In this document: positions 8,538 to 16,294 of the stretch, piece by piece
Position numbering within the stretch: the stretch's first letter is position 1
Layout of the letters: every line of letters begins with the position of its first letter
Source: Variovorax sp. PBL-H6
Lineage (GTDB): Bacteria; Pseudomonadota; Gammaproteobacteria; Burkholderiales; Burkholderiaceae_C
DNA: 64,000 nt
Assembly: GCF_901827155.1 (NCBI RefSeq)
Contig: NZ_LR594659.1
Span: forward strand, 1,674,001 to 1,738,000
Direction: 5' to 3'
The notes under the pieces: model-generated
What the model was told of the DNA's origin: nothing
The model's database searches: none
The model's input: the letters and a program-made list of their open reading frames with translations, nothing else
Made by a program: the position numbers and the translations under genes

Positions 8538-9008
8538 TCAGTGCTCCTTGCCTGCATATATCCACATCGGCTCAGTGTGGCCCGCTCGCTCGAAGCCGAG
8601 TTCCTTGTGGAACTCAACAGCACGCCCGTCGGCGGTCAGCATCAGCTGATGGAAGCTCGCGTACTTCCCAAGGAAGGCCTGCATCATCCTTCTGCCGATG
8701 CCATGTCCGTGAAGACGAGGAAGGACCAACATGTGGGGAAAGTAGGCAACGAGGTGGCCATCGGAAATTGCATTGCCGAGATCAACTAGCTCGCCTGCGA
8801 CACGCGCCGTGACAAGGGCGTGCGAACCCCTCAGCGCCGCCAGAAGCTGAGCAGGCTTTTCAGCGGATGACCACTCGTTTGCTCGATAGAGCTCGAGGAC
8901 CTCTTCTTCGTCGATGGTGTCGCCAAGGGAAATCTCAACATCCACATTCGTCTCCTTCGCGCACAGCTCGTCGTTGGTCGTACCTGCCATGGCGGTCGCC
9001 GTGAGCAT
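8538..9008 (-). CDS. GNAT-family N-acetyltransferase
   Basis: The 156-residue protein has the GNAT core with motif A HMLVLPRLHGHGIGRRMMQAFL and a C-terminal EFHKELGFERAG motif B. The N-terminal SLGDTIDEEEVLELYR helix and SSAEKPAQLLAAL loop resemble small GNATs annotated as aminoglycoside- or polyamine-type enzymes, but the substrate cannot be told. The start at 9008 is used; an ATG at 8990 is also possible. It is first in a leftward run of three genes. Confidence 0.85.
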   Translation of the reverse strand: MLTATAMAGTTNDELCAKETNVDVEISLGDTIDEEEVLELYRANEWSSAEKPAQLLAALRGSHALVTARVAGELVDLGNAISDGHLVAYFPHMLVLPRLHGHGIGRRMMQAFLGKYASFHQLMLTADGRAVEFHKELGFERAGHTEPMWIYAGKEH

Positions 9009-9062
9009 ATCGTTCCAACCTAGCTCGCATTGCTGCGGTCAAATTCTGCTGCGGTCCTGTAG

Positions 9063-9095
9063 GCCCGGTCCTGGCCGACTGTAGCCGCCGGCGGC
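9063..9095 (+). repeat. dispersed TGGCCG-core intergenic repeat
   Basis: The copy reads GCCCGGTCCTGGCCGACTG then TAGCCGCCGG. It lies in the divergent gap between a GNAT gene and a small membrane protein gene. Confidence 0.5.
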
Positions 9096-9196
9096 CATAT
9101 GCTGCGACGGTCCGAGCAAGCACCAGCTCCCGATTTTGAACTCCTATAGGCTGCTCGCGTTCAAAGGAGCACCCCTCTATTCTTGGCCAACCTTCC

Positions 9197-9442
9197 ATGG
9201 ACAGCTTGCAGACACTGCAGTCGCTCGGGATTTCGCTCCCGAGCCCGGCCTACATCATTGGCGCCGTTCTATTCGGCCTCATCGGAATCGCGGTCTACCG
9301 CTACGGCAAGCGCGCCGGTCGTCCGCGAAGCAAGTGGCTCGGCGTCGCCCTGATGCTCTATCCCTACGCGATTCCGCAGACCTGGTTGCTGTACGTCGTG
9401 GGCGTGGCACTCTGCGCAGGTGTGTTCGTTGACCGCGATTGA
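9197..9442 (+). CDS. small membrane protein
   Basis: The 81-residue protein has two hydrophobic helices (about residues 18-36 and 48-76) separated by a strongly basic loop (YRYGKRAGRPRSKW). A GVAL-MLYPYAIPQTW segment resembles small conserved hypotheticals in Burkholderiales. There is no neighbour on the same strand. The function is unknown. A long minus-strand frame runs antisense over its 3' half; this gene is the better-supported reading. Confidence 0.6.
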   Translation: MDSLQTLQSLGISLPSPAYIIGAVLFGLIGIAVYRYGKRAGRPRSKWLGVALMLYPYAIPQTWLLYVVGVALCAGVFVDRD

Positions 9443-9920
9443 GCCGCCGGCTCTGGATAGCCCGGGACCTTCGCAAGCTCAGCGCCCCTCGGCGCCAAGT
9501 GGACGGCGCAGGTGAACGCCAGGGTTGCCCGGTCGGGGCCGCTGGGTCAAGGAATGAGGGTGTAGCCCGCCCCGGCAAGGGAGCCAATGCAGAGGATGAC
9601 GAAGAGCCAAACAGCTTGGCTGACAGTCTCCTCGCGTCCCAGCGCGACCAAAGCGGGCAAGCCTCAGCGGGAGCTTCGGGCGGCGCCCCGGCGGCTTGGC
9701 CTTCCGCGGTGGAGAGGACCCGTGCCGAGGCGGCGCATGCTTCAAAGCGGCGGATGGTAACCAAGACGCCGGCCACCATGCCCAGGCGAGCAATCGCTCG
9801 CTTTGCGAACCACGAACATGAAGCTCCGCCCGTCCGCACTCGATGTGCGCAGCTGAAGCCCTTATAGGGTGAGATGAACCGCTGGTATCCGTGAATGGCA
9901 GCTATCGCGAAGGTCTTCAT
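9279..9920 (-). CDS. YidD-like membrane protein insertion factor, C-terminus doubtful
   Basis: Residues 1-50 match the YidD (DUF37) pattern: an amphipathic helix then GYQRFISPYKGFSCAHRVRTG, SCS and a following RAIARLG helix. YidD assists YidC in inserting membrane proteins. The canonical CRxxPTCS motif is altered, as in a subgroup with YKGFSC. Beyond about residue 75 the frame is Arg/Pro/Ser-rich, lacks family features and continues for over 130 residues across a rightward gene. The true end is therefore probably lost by a frameshift, or the gene is decaying. The N-terminal call is good; the coordinates of the end are not reliable. Confidence 0.5.
   Translation of the reverse strand: MKTFAIAAIHGYQRFISPYKGFSCAHRVRTGGASCSWFAKRAIARLGMVAGVLVTIRRFEACAASARVLSTAEGQAAGAPPEAPAEACPLWSRWDARRLSAKLFGSSSSSALAPLPGRATPSFLDPAAPTGQPWRSPAPSTWRRGALSLRRSRAIQSRRLNRGQRTHLRRVPRPRRTATRSAESRRDRASGRRRATCFADDRRACRSGRPRFR
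9547..9660 (-). CDS. possible small single-helix membrane protein
   Basis: Within the doubtful tail of the YidD-like frame, another minus-strand frame starting at TTG 9660 gives a 37-residue peptide. It has an acidic N-terminal part (VALGREETVS) and one clear transmembrane helix (QAVWLFVILCIGSLAGAGYTL). The composition is far more protein-like than the overlapping frame. There is no strong ribosome binding site and no family match, so this is speculative. Confidence 0.3.
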   Translation of the reverse strand: MPALVALGREETVSQAVWLFVILCIGSLAGAGYTLIP

Positions 9921-9944
9921 GTGCCTCGTTGGACGTCCGTGCTG

Positions 9945-9975
9945 AATGTCTGGTCCTGGCCGAAGGCGGCGGTTC
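9945..9975 (+). repeat. dispersed TGGCCG-core intergenic repeat
   Basis: The copy reads GAATGTCTGGTCCTGGCCG then AAGGCGGCGGTT. It lies just before the 3' end of the leftward cupin gene. Confidence 0.5.
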
Positions 9976-9982
9976 CGAGCCC

Positions 9983-10420
9983 CTAGGCTCCGGCTGGAGT
10001 GGCCGGGACCAGGCCATAGCGCGTCATGACGGATATCAAAGCCGCTTTGTCCGGAGGTCCTCCGCCAGCGTTCACGACCGCGCCCACGTCTCGAAAGTAT
10101 TGGGCACCAATATCCGGCGATTGAACGATGAGGGCTCGGACTTCTGCGTCGAACGGGTTCGAGAACTGGTGGACGCTCCCCCGGGGACTCAACATGCTCT
10201 CTCCAGCAGTGAGGTCTCGAACTTCAGCGTTGACGGAATACCGCAGGGTTCCTTCCAGAACGTAGACGCATTCGTCGTTCTTCGTATGACTATGCGGGGG
10301 CGGCACGTTGGAGCTCGGCGGAACCTTGAGTTCGAACATACCGACGCTGCCTGTCTGAGACCCGTCCACAAGATAGCGAACGGACAGCTGACCAACCTTG
10401 ATGGGTGAGGAATCGGCCAT
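9983..10420 (-). CDS. cupin-domain protein
   Basis: The start at 10420 is preceded by CGGAGAATTGAA, a good ribosome binding site, giving 145 residues. The single beta-barrel has cupin motif 1 PPPHSHTKNDECVYVLEGTLRYSV (His, His, Glu metal ligands) and motif 2 with PRGSVHQFSNP (final His). Such small cupins bind a divalent metal and act as isomerases, dioxygenases or stress sensors; which applies here cannot be told. The TGGCCG-core repeat is found on both sides of the gene. Confidence 0.85.
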   Translation of the reverse strand: MADSSPIKVGQLSVRYLVDGSQTGSVGMFELKVPPSSNVPPPHSHTKNDECVYVLEGTLRYSVNAEVRDLTAGESMLSPRGSVHQFSNPFDAEVRALIVQSPDIGAQYFRDVGAVVNAGGGPPDKAALISVMTRYGLVPATPAGA

Positions 10421-10486
10421 TTCAATTCTCCGTTGAAGTTGAAGTTGACGATGACGCGGCATCATGCCGCAATTGTCCTGCGGCTG

Positions 10487-10520
10487 GAACGACTGGTTGT
10501 GGCCGGACGCCGCCATTGGC
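10487..10520 (+). repeat. dispersed TGGCCG-core intergenic repeat
   Basis: The copy reads GAACGACTGGTTGTGGCCG then GACGCCGCCATTGGC. It touches the stop codon of the leftward membrane protein gene. Confidence 0.45.
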
Positions 10521-10921
10521 TATCCGGAAATCCTTGCCCAAATCGCCCGAAGGCGTCGGGCGCGGTCTTCGAAGAGGTATGAGCCAGCCAGCGTCAGTAG
10601 ACCGGAAATCACACCCGTCACGATGGCCTCGGCAAAGGGGAAGTCGTAGTGATTCGGGTGCGAATAGGCGTCGCCCAACATTGTCAGGCAACCCACGACC
10701 AGCGAATTGCCGTATCGATTCGTGTAGAGCTTGGCCGCCGGCGTGAATGTCAAGAGCACGGCCAAAATCCCAGTAGCCAGACCTGTCTGTAGTGCAACCG
10801 TCCAGTGGACAAGGCTCAGCAGATTACCCCAGCTACCCGGCATACAAGTCATGCACGCGCTCGTCGGCTGCCAGAAGCGCTGGACAAACAACCTGACGCG
10901 GCGCTTCCATTCGCTTGACAT
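10520..10921 (-). CDS. hypothetical integral membrane protein
   Basis: With ATG 10921 the product is 133 residues. A basic N-terminus (EWKRRVRLFVQRFW) is followed by about three hydrophobic helices (near residues 37-60, 72-85 and 98-120), and the tail is basic (FEDRARRLRAI). This suggests N- and C-termini in the cytoplasm if an even number of helices crosses the membrane. The motif LGDAYSHPNHYDFPFAEA is distinctive but not recognised. It stands just inside the inverted integrase fragment. Confidence 0.55.
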   Translation of the reverse strand: MSSEWKRRVRLFVQRFWQPTSACMTCMPGSWGNLLSLVHWTVALQTGLATGILAVLLTFTPAAKLYTNRYGNSLVVGCLTMLGDAYSHPNHYDFPFAEAIVTGVISGLLTLAGSYLFEDRARRLRAIWARISG

Positions 10922-11109
10922 CATTATTCCGAACGATGGTGCCGCCCGCAGAATACCGCACATCCAAAGCTCCTGTTGGGCAGCGACCGGAGCCCGCCGT
11001 TTCACGGCATGGCGTCGAAGGGCAACTCTTTAACCCGCAAAGGTTGTTGGGCGCGCGCCGCGAAGGTCGGCTGTCGGGCGAATTGAGCGACGCCGGCGAA
11101 TGGCGGGTG

Positions 11110-11232
11110 CTGGCCGCATTTTGCCCTTCTCTGGCGCCCGCCAATTTGAGGCGCCAGGGCAGGTCAGGCTTCCGTCTGTTCGGCTATTTCCAGAGCGTCT
11201 TCAACTTCAATCCCGAGATAGCGCACGGTGCT
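11110..11232 (-). repeat. inverted repeat copy 2 (integrase 3' fragment)
   Basis: These 123 bases are the reverse complement of 504-626 with about three mismatches. They encode the integrase C-terminus (ending in EQTEA) on the minus strand, without the rest of the gene. The fragment ends exactly where the kdpD-like sequence begins, marking a recombination junction. Its left end also carries the TGGCCG core. Confidence 0.85.
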
Positions 11233-11518
11233 GGCGGCTATCTCGCATGACCTGCGCACGCCACTGTCGGCGATGGTGGGGATGGCCGACGCGCTCGCGA
11301 TGGTCGAGTATCGGCTGCTGATTCATCTGGCGGCTCACCCGCAATGCGTCCTCAGCCATCGGCAGTTGCTGCAAGCGGTCTGGGGGCCGAGTCACTCGCA
11401 AGACACGCACTACTTGCGCGTCTATATGGGGCAACTGCGCAAGAAGATCGAACACGACCCCGCTCAACCGCGTCATTTGGTGACCGAGACGGGAATCGGC
11501 TATCGCTTCGTGCCATAG
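11228..11518 (+). pseudogene. kdpD-kdpE chimeric remnant
   Basis: The 96-residue frame joins two pieces. Residues 1-24 are the phosphoacceptor box of the KdpD sensor kinase (LAAISHDLRTPLSAMVGMAD). Residues 26-96 are the C-terminal winged-helix DNA-binding half of the KdpE response regulator (VEYRLLIHLAAHPQCVLSHR, then YMGQLRKKIEHDP and GIGYRF). An in-frame deletion has removed the kinase catalytic domain and the whole receiver domain. KdpDE normally controls the Kdp potassium ATPase; no kdpFABC is present here. It abuts the integrase fragment and lies in a potassium-gene neighbourhood. Confidence 0.8.
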
Positions 11519-12012
11519 GACCTCTCATCGCGTGCATTGACCTGAATTTCGGTCGTGCATTCTTCAGGGAGACGGAAGTATTCCGCCAGCGAAACGCACA
11601 TGGCCGACAACATCGCGAAGAGCCATCGTTGCCACATTGGCATGCCCCTGACCGATCGTGCCGCGGCGCGGTCGTCGATGACGTAGTAGCGGAGCTTCGA
11701 TGGGTCCAGATCGAGGCGATCGATGCAGCGCAGCGCCTGAGGGATGTCGGGATCGTCGGCGAATCCATAGCGGATGTCGACCAGGTGCATGCCGTTGCCC
11801 AACGCCGTCACTTCCGCTTGTTTTGAGAGAGGAAGGTGTGGCACGTACTCCACATGTGATCTGACGAGCAGGACTTGTTCCGGTAGCCCCCGGACAAGAA
11901 GCAGGAAGCGAATGAAGGCATTCGCGTCGACCTCGCCGAAGGGCCACACGAGGATGGCGGTGCCCGCCTTGCGGACGATGCCGTCGAGGTGGAGCGCGTG
12001 GAGGAATTCCAA
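11500..12012 (-). pseudogene. Kup potassium transporter C-terminal remnant
   Basis: The 170-residue product corresponds only to the cytoplasmic C-terminal region of Kup/HAK transporters. It has a GTAILVW strand, the VLLVRSHVEYVPHL segment, then VDIRYGFADDPDIPQAL, LRYYVIDDRA and the final PMWQRWLFAMLSA helix. It parallels the intact neighbour ([27 protein letters not shown]) but is clearly diverged. All twelve membrane helices are missing, so it cannot transport. It faces away from kup and overlaps the 3' end of the kdpDE remnant. It is probably a decayed paralogue. Confidence 0.75.
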
Positions 12013-12232
12013 AGTTTGAGGCAGCAGAGCGTCATTGCACCCGATTAGGTATCAATATGGCGTAAAGAATGGCCACTCCGGCCCCCGAATCGAGCCGCGC
12101 CTCGCCGCTCCTTCCTCTGCACGGGCAGCAGGATCTTTATGCTTTCTTTATACGCGGCGTGTTACACCCTCTCCCTTGCTGAGCACAGGCAGCTTAGGGC
12201 CGCCTGCGCGAGTCCTGCCCAAGTCCAAGAAT

Positions 12233-14110
12233 ATGACCAACCCGACCCGCAGCCCTGCAGTCCTTGCAGGACTCACCCTCGGCGCCCTTGGCGTCGTCTA
12301 CGGTGATATCGGCACCAGCCCTCTCTACGCTGTGCGGGAGGTATTCCACGCCGGCCACGTCGATCCGACGCGCGACAACGTGTTGGGTGTCCTGTCGCTC
12401 ATTTTTTGGAGCCTGGCGATCGTTGTATCGCTCAAATACGTCGCGCTGGTGCTGCGGGCCAACAACAATGGCGAAGGCGGCACGATGGCGCTGATGGCGC
12501 TGGCCAGCACGTCGACGCACGACAAGCCGCGGGTACACCGCGCGCTGATCATCATGGGCATCCTGGGCGCCGCGCTCTTCTATGGCGACGGCATCATCAC
12601 GCCGTCGATCTCCGTGCTGTCAGCGGTTGAGGGCCTCGAGGTCGCGACGCCGGCATTCAAGCCGTACGTCGTGCCAATCACGCTGGCGGTTCTGACGGCT
12701 TTGTATCTGGTGCAGCGCCATGGCACGGGGACCATGGGTAAGTGGTTCGGCCCCATCACTCTTCTGTGGTTCGCAAGCATCGCGGCCACTGGGGTGTGGT
12801 GGATCGCGCGCAACCCCGAGGTTTTGCTGGCCTTGAACCCCTTTTACGCGCTGCGCTTCCTGCTGGTCGAAGGCTGGATCGCTCTGGCGGTCCTCGGCGC
12901 CGTGTTCCTCGCCGTCACCGGCGCCGAGGCACTTTATGCGGACATGGGACACTTCGGCAAGTCGCCCATCCGGATTGCCTGGTTCAGCCTCGTGTGGCCA
13001 GCGCTGTCGATCAACTACTTCGGGCAAGGCGCGCTGATCCTTCTCGATCCGAAGGCGATCCAGAACCCGTTCTTCATGATGGTGTCCGATGCGCTGCTTT
13101 ACCCCATGGTGGCACTTGCGACCGCGGCCACGGTGATCGCGTCGCAGGCGACGATCTCCGGGACGTTCTCGGTCACGAAGCAAGCCATCCAGCTCGGGTA
13201 CTTGCCGCGGCTGCGCATCCTGCATACCTCGGTGCGCGAGACGGGCCAGATCTATATCCCCTCGGTCAACTGGATCCAGTACGGCGCCGTCGTTCTGGCG
13301 GTGACGATGTTCGGATCTTCGAGCGCGCTGGCGACGGCCTACGGGATTGCAGTCACGGCCACGATGGTGCTGACGACACTGATGACTTTTGTCGTCCTGC
13401 GCTTCGGCTGGCGCTATCCGCTCGCGCTCGCCCTCGCTGCAACCGGATTCTTTCTCATCATTGAGCTGGTGTTCTTCGCGTCCAACGCGGTCAAGGTGCT
13501 GTCCGGCGGCTGGTTCACGCTGCTCATCGCTGGCGCAGTCTTCACGCTGATGCTGACCTGGAAGCAGGGGCGCAACCTGTTGTCGGAGCAGCTTCGCAAG
13601 ACCAGCATCGACTTGCACAGTTTTCTCGATAGCGTGTTCGTGAGCCCGCCCAGCCGAGTGCCCGGAACTGCCGTGTTCCTGACAGCCGAACCGAACGTGA
13701 CACCCACCGCGCTCTTGCACAACCTCAAGCACAACATGGTGCTGCACGAGCAGAATCTTTTTGTGACGGTCCAGCATCATGAGGTGCCATGGGTCCCAGT
13801 CGAAAAGAGCGTGGAAGTGGAGCCTCTCGGTCGCAATTGCTGGAAAATCCTGATCAATTTTGGGTTCAAGAACGATCCGGACGTACCGGAGGCACTTGAG
13901 CAGTTGAAGAGCCGTGGCATCGAACTCGAGGAAGCCCGCACCAGCTACTTCCTGTCGCGTGACATCGTGGTGCCGACGATCGGCGGGGGAATGGCTCCTT
14001 GGCGGGAGAAGCTTTTCGCAAATCTGCATCGCAACTCGAGCAATGCGGCAGAGTTCTTGAGCCTGCCACCAAATCGGGTGGTGGAGCTTGGCGCACAGGT
14101 TGCCATTTAG
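12233..14110 (+). CDS. kup: Kup low-affinity potassium uptake protein
   Basis: The 625-residue protein takes up K+ with protons across the inner membrane. It has the N-terminal signature [20 protein letters not shown] (residues ~17-36), the [18 protein letters not shown] motif, about twelve transmembrane helices to residue ~460 and a cytoplasmic C-terminal domain ([20 protein letters not shown], then the [12 protein letters not shown] segment). Length fits the family. ATG 12233 is chosen because upstream codons to 12035 lack family similarity. It has no operon partner. The truncated kup paralogue and kdpDE relic next to it suggest this is the surviving potassium system of the locus. Confidence 0.95.
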   Translation: MTNPTRSPAVLAGLTLGALGVVYGDIGTSPLYAVREVFHAGHVDPTRDNVLGVLSLIFWSLAIVVSLKYVALVLRANNNGEGGTMALMALASTSTHDKPRVHRALIIMGILGAALFYGDGIITPSISVLSAVEGLEVATPAFKPYVVPITLAVLTALYLVQRHGTGTMGKWFGPITLLWFASIAATGVWWIARNPEVLLALNPFYALRFLLVEGWIALAVLGAVFLAVTGAEALYADMGHFGKSPIRIAWFSLVWPALSINYFGQGALILLDPKAIQNPFFMMVSDALLYPMVALATAATVIASQATISGTFSVTKQAIQLGYLPRLRILHTSVRETGQIYIPSVNWIQYGAVVLAVTMFGSSSALATAYGIAVTATMVLTTLMTFVVLRFGWRYPLALALAATGFFLIIELVFFASNAVKVLSGGWFTLLIAGAVFTLMLTWKQGRNLLSEQLRKTSIDLHSFLDSVFVSPPSRVPGTAVFLTAEPNVTPTALLHNLKHNMVLHEQNLFVTVQHHEVPWVPVEKSVEVEPLGRNCWKILINFGFKNDPDVPEALEQLKSRGIELEEARTSYFLSRDIVVPTIGGGMAPWREKLFANLHRNSSNAAEFLSLPPNRVVELGAQVAI

Positions 14111-14642
14111 GCACTGCGCCTGCGGTTCTGCGCCCGCGAAGACGACATGATTCCATCCCCCGACCGTTCGTCGATCGCAAGAGCCTGCCGAAGGACAACC
14201 ACGCTAAGGTGCTAGTTTTCTGCCCCACGAGCATGTATAGGCGGCGAGCATGGTAGTGGGATGAGCACCGTCCTGGCCGCCCTCGCAGCGGTGGTGCTGG
14301 CCATGGCCGCGCTGGGGCTGCGTAGCTGCCTTTGAAAATGATCATGTCCAGGCGCCGCCGCTTCCTTTCGATGGCGCCTTGCGGCGTCCGTAGTGGTCAG
14401 CGATGCTGCGTTGTCGTCGCGCCGGATTCGGCCTGAGCTGCTTTCAAAGTGCTGCGCACGCTCTTCAAATCGCGTATCTTGCCGATCCGAACTTTTCGAG
14501 CCACGCGAGCCCGGCCTGGCACCGAAGCTGCGCTGGCGTGAGCCGTGCGCGTCTTCGGCGCCGCGAGGCTGCACCTTGGTTAGTGCACACACGCCCATGT
14601 TGTCCGAAATCCAGTTCAACACCCCAAGATTGGGCGGAGCGA

Positions 14643-14680
14643 CGAACGGCCGGTTGTGGCCGCATGCTGTCGAACTGCCG
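14643..14680 (+). repeat. dispersed TGGCCG-core intergenic repeat
   Basis: The copy reads CGAACGGCCGGTTGTGGCCG then CATGCTGTCGAAC. The acyl-CoA synthetase fragment starts within its right end. Confidence 0.5.
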
Positions 14681-14833
14681 GTCGCCTATGTGCAACTCCG
14701 GCCCGGCGTTCACGCGACGGAGGACGAACTTCTGTCCTTCGCCAGGGAGCAGATCACCGAGCGCGCAGCGATGCCGAAGGCGATCAGGCTGGTCGCGACC
14801 ATGCCCCTGACCGGCGTCGGGAAGATCTTCCAC
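14672..14833 (+). pseudogene. AMP-binding acyl-CoA synthetase C-terminal fragment
   Basis: Fifty-four codons encode a stretch typical of the C-terminal subdomain of ANL-family acyl-CoA synthetases. PVAYVQLRPG is followed by ATEDELLSFAREQI, the PKAIRLVATMPLTGVGKIF strand-loop and the catalytic lysine context. Nothing of the large N-terminal domain (usually about 400 residues) precedes it. The frame has no proper start, so it is a gene relic, perhaps of the same catabolic island as the adjacent thiolase cluster. Confidence 0.65.
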
Positions 14834-15056
14834 GGCGGCCGGCAGCGCGGGCGCCGGCATCGCGCGTGAGGTTCTGGGCCAGTTCCCATTCCGCTTCCAC
14901 GTCTCGTGGGCAAGCAGCGATGAAGGATGTCACTGAAGATGCTGCCTGTGCTGGCCCACCGATTCGCAAGAAAAAGTACGACCAGCCCTCAAGGGCCAAC
15001 GTCGGGATTACTTCGCGCTGACCCAAGCCAGCACATCGATGTTGCGGCACTTACGC

Positions 15057-16253
15057 TCATGCGCGCTCGAACACCGCTGCGATCCCCTGACCGCCGCCGA
15101 TGCACATGGTTTCAAGGCCGTAGCGCCCGCCGCGTCGGCGCAACTCGTGCAGCAGCGTGCACATCATGCGAACGCCGGTGGCGCCGATCGGATGGCCGAG
15201 CGAGATGCCTGAGCCATTCACGTTGAGCCGTGCCTGGTCGTCCCAGTGCCAGCCCTTGAGCACGGCGAGCACCTGACACGCGAAGGCTTCGTTCAGTTCG
15301 ACCAGGTCCATGTCATCGAGCGACATCCCGAGCCGCTCCATCAGCCGATTCACCGCCGGGACGGGACCGATGCCCATGCGTGAGGGCTCGCAGCCAGCGG
15401 CGGCCCATCCCACCAGGCGGCCGATCGGCGCGAGCCCCAAGCGGGCGAGCTGATCCTCGCCGACCACCAGGCACGCACAAGCCGCGTCGTTCTGTTGGCT
15501 GGCATTGCCTGCGGTGACCGTACCGCCCTTGATCAGCGGCCTGAGCCTGGCCAGGATTTCCATCGAGGTGTCGGCCCGAAAGCCCTCGTCGCGTGCGAAG
15601 GTGACGGGATCGCCTTTGCGCTGCGGCACCGACACTGGAACGATTTCGTCGGCGAAACGGCCCGCTTCCCAAGCAGCTGCTGCACGCTGATGGCTCTGTA
15701 CGGCATAGGCATCGGCGCGCTCCCGCGTGATGTCATAGTCGCGAGCGAGATTTTCCGCGGTGTCGATCATTCCCGGGATCACACCGAATCTCTCGGCCGG
15801 TTGCGAGCGTTCCCTGCCACGCTCGAGCCGGTCGTGCATGCGCACCGAGCCCGCGCGTGCTCCCCACCGCATGTCGGTGGTGTAGTACTCGATGTTGCTC
15901 ATGCTCTCCACGCCGCCGGCCAAAACCACATCCGCCGCGCCACTCTGGATCATCATCGCGGCGGTGGCGATCGCCTGCAGGCCCCCGCCGCAACGGCGAT
16001 CGAGCTGCATGCCGGGCACCTCGAGCGGAAGACCGGCTTGCAGCGCCACCCAACGCCCGACGCAGGGGGTCTCGCTGTTGGCGTAGGACTGGGCGAATAC
16101 GGCGTCGTCGATGCGCTGCGGATCGACGCCGCTGCGCCCGATCACCTCGCGCACCACGGTGGCGGCGAGTTCTTCCACCGGAACCGTGCGCAGGCTGCCG
16201 CCGAAGGTGCCGACGGGGGTACGCAAGGGATTGACGATAAAGGCTTGTCTCAT
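15057..16253 (-). CDS. acetyl-CoA acetyltransferase (thiolase)
   Basis: The 398-residue thiolase carries the acylated cysteine in [11 protein letters not shown] (Cys88 from the chosen start), the GHPIGATG histidine motif and the C-terminal [10 protein letters not shown] with the second catalytic cysteine. A NEAF motif ([11 protein letters not shown]) is also present. It should cleave 3-ketoacyl-CoA or condense acetyl-CoA. ATG 16253 has AAGGA upstream; the ORF extends six codons further. It is last in a leftward operon after a CoA-transferase (41-base gap) and an SDR. Together they suggest beta-oxidation-like breakdown of a carboxylic acid. Confidence 0.93.
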   Translation of the reverse strand: MRQAFIVNPLRTPVGTFGGSLRTVPVEELAATVVREVIGRSGVDPQRIDDAVFAQSYANSETPCVGRWVALQAGLPLEVPGMQLDRRCGGGLQAIATAAMMIQSGAADVVLAGGVESMSNIEYYTTDMRWGARAGSVRMHDRLERGRERSQPAERFGVIPGMIDTAENLARDYDITRERADAYAVQSHQRAAAAWEAGRFADEIVPVSVPQRKGDPVTFARDEGFRADTSMEILARLRPLIKGGTVTAGNASQQNDAACACLVVGEDQLARLGLAPIGRLVGWAAAGCEPSRMGIGPVPAVNRLMERLGMSLDDMDLVELNEAFACQVLAVLKGWHWDDQARLNVNGSGISLGHPIGATGVRMMCTLLHELRRRGGRYGLETMCIGGGQGIAAVFERA

Positions 16254-16294
16254 GGTCCTTGTCCTGTCCAAAGAAGAGCGAAAGCTGGACGCGC

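Larger units (their letters stand above)
14111..15056. other. decayed intergenic region
   Basis: These 946 bases contain one recognisable gene fragment (acyl-CoA synthetase C-terminus) and one TGGCCG-core repeat. A 24-residue hydrophobic frame (ATG 14261, stop 14335, MSTVLAALAAVVLAMAALGL) could be a tiny membrane peptide, but it has no family support. A 33-residue frame from 14920 is likewise unassigned. The rest shows nothing. Confidence 0.5.

Noticed and set aside
600..11100. Classic integron cassette array
   Set aside because: Genes lie in both orientations and lack clear attC-type pairs of core sites; the integrase is not of the IntI class and the repeat copies are not consistently at 3' ends.
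14261..14335. 24-residue hydrophobic peptide as a KdpF-like subunit
   Set aside because: Right size and hydrophobicity near potassium genes, but no KdpF sequence features and no kdpA downstream.
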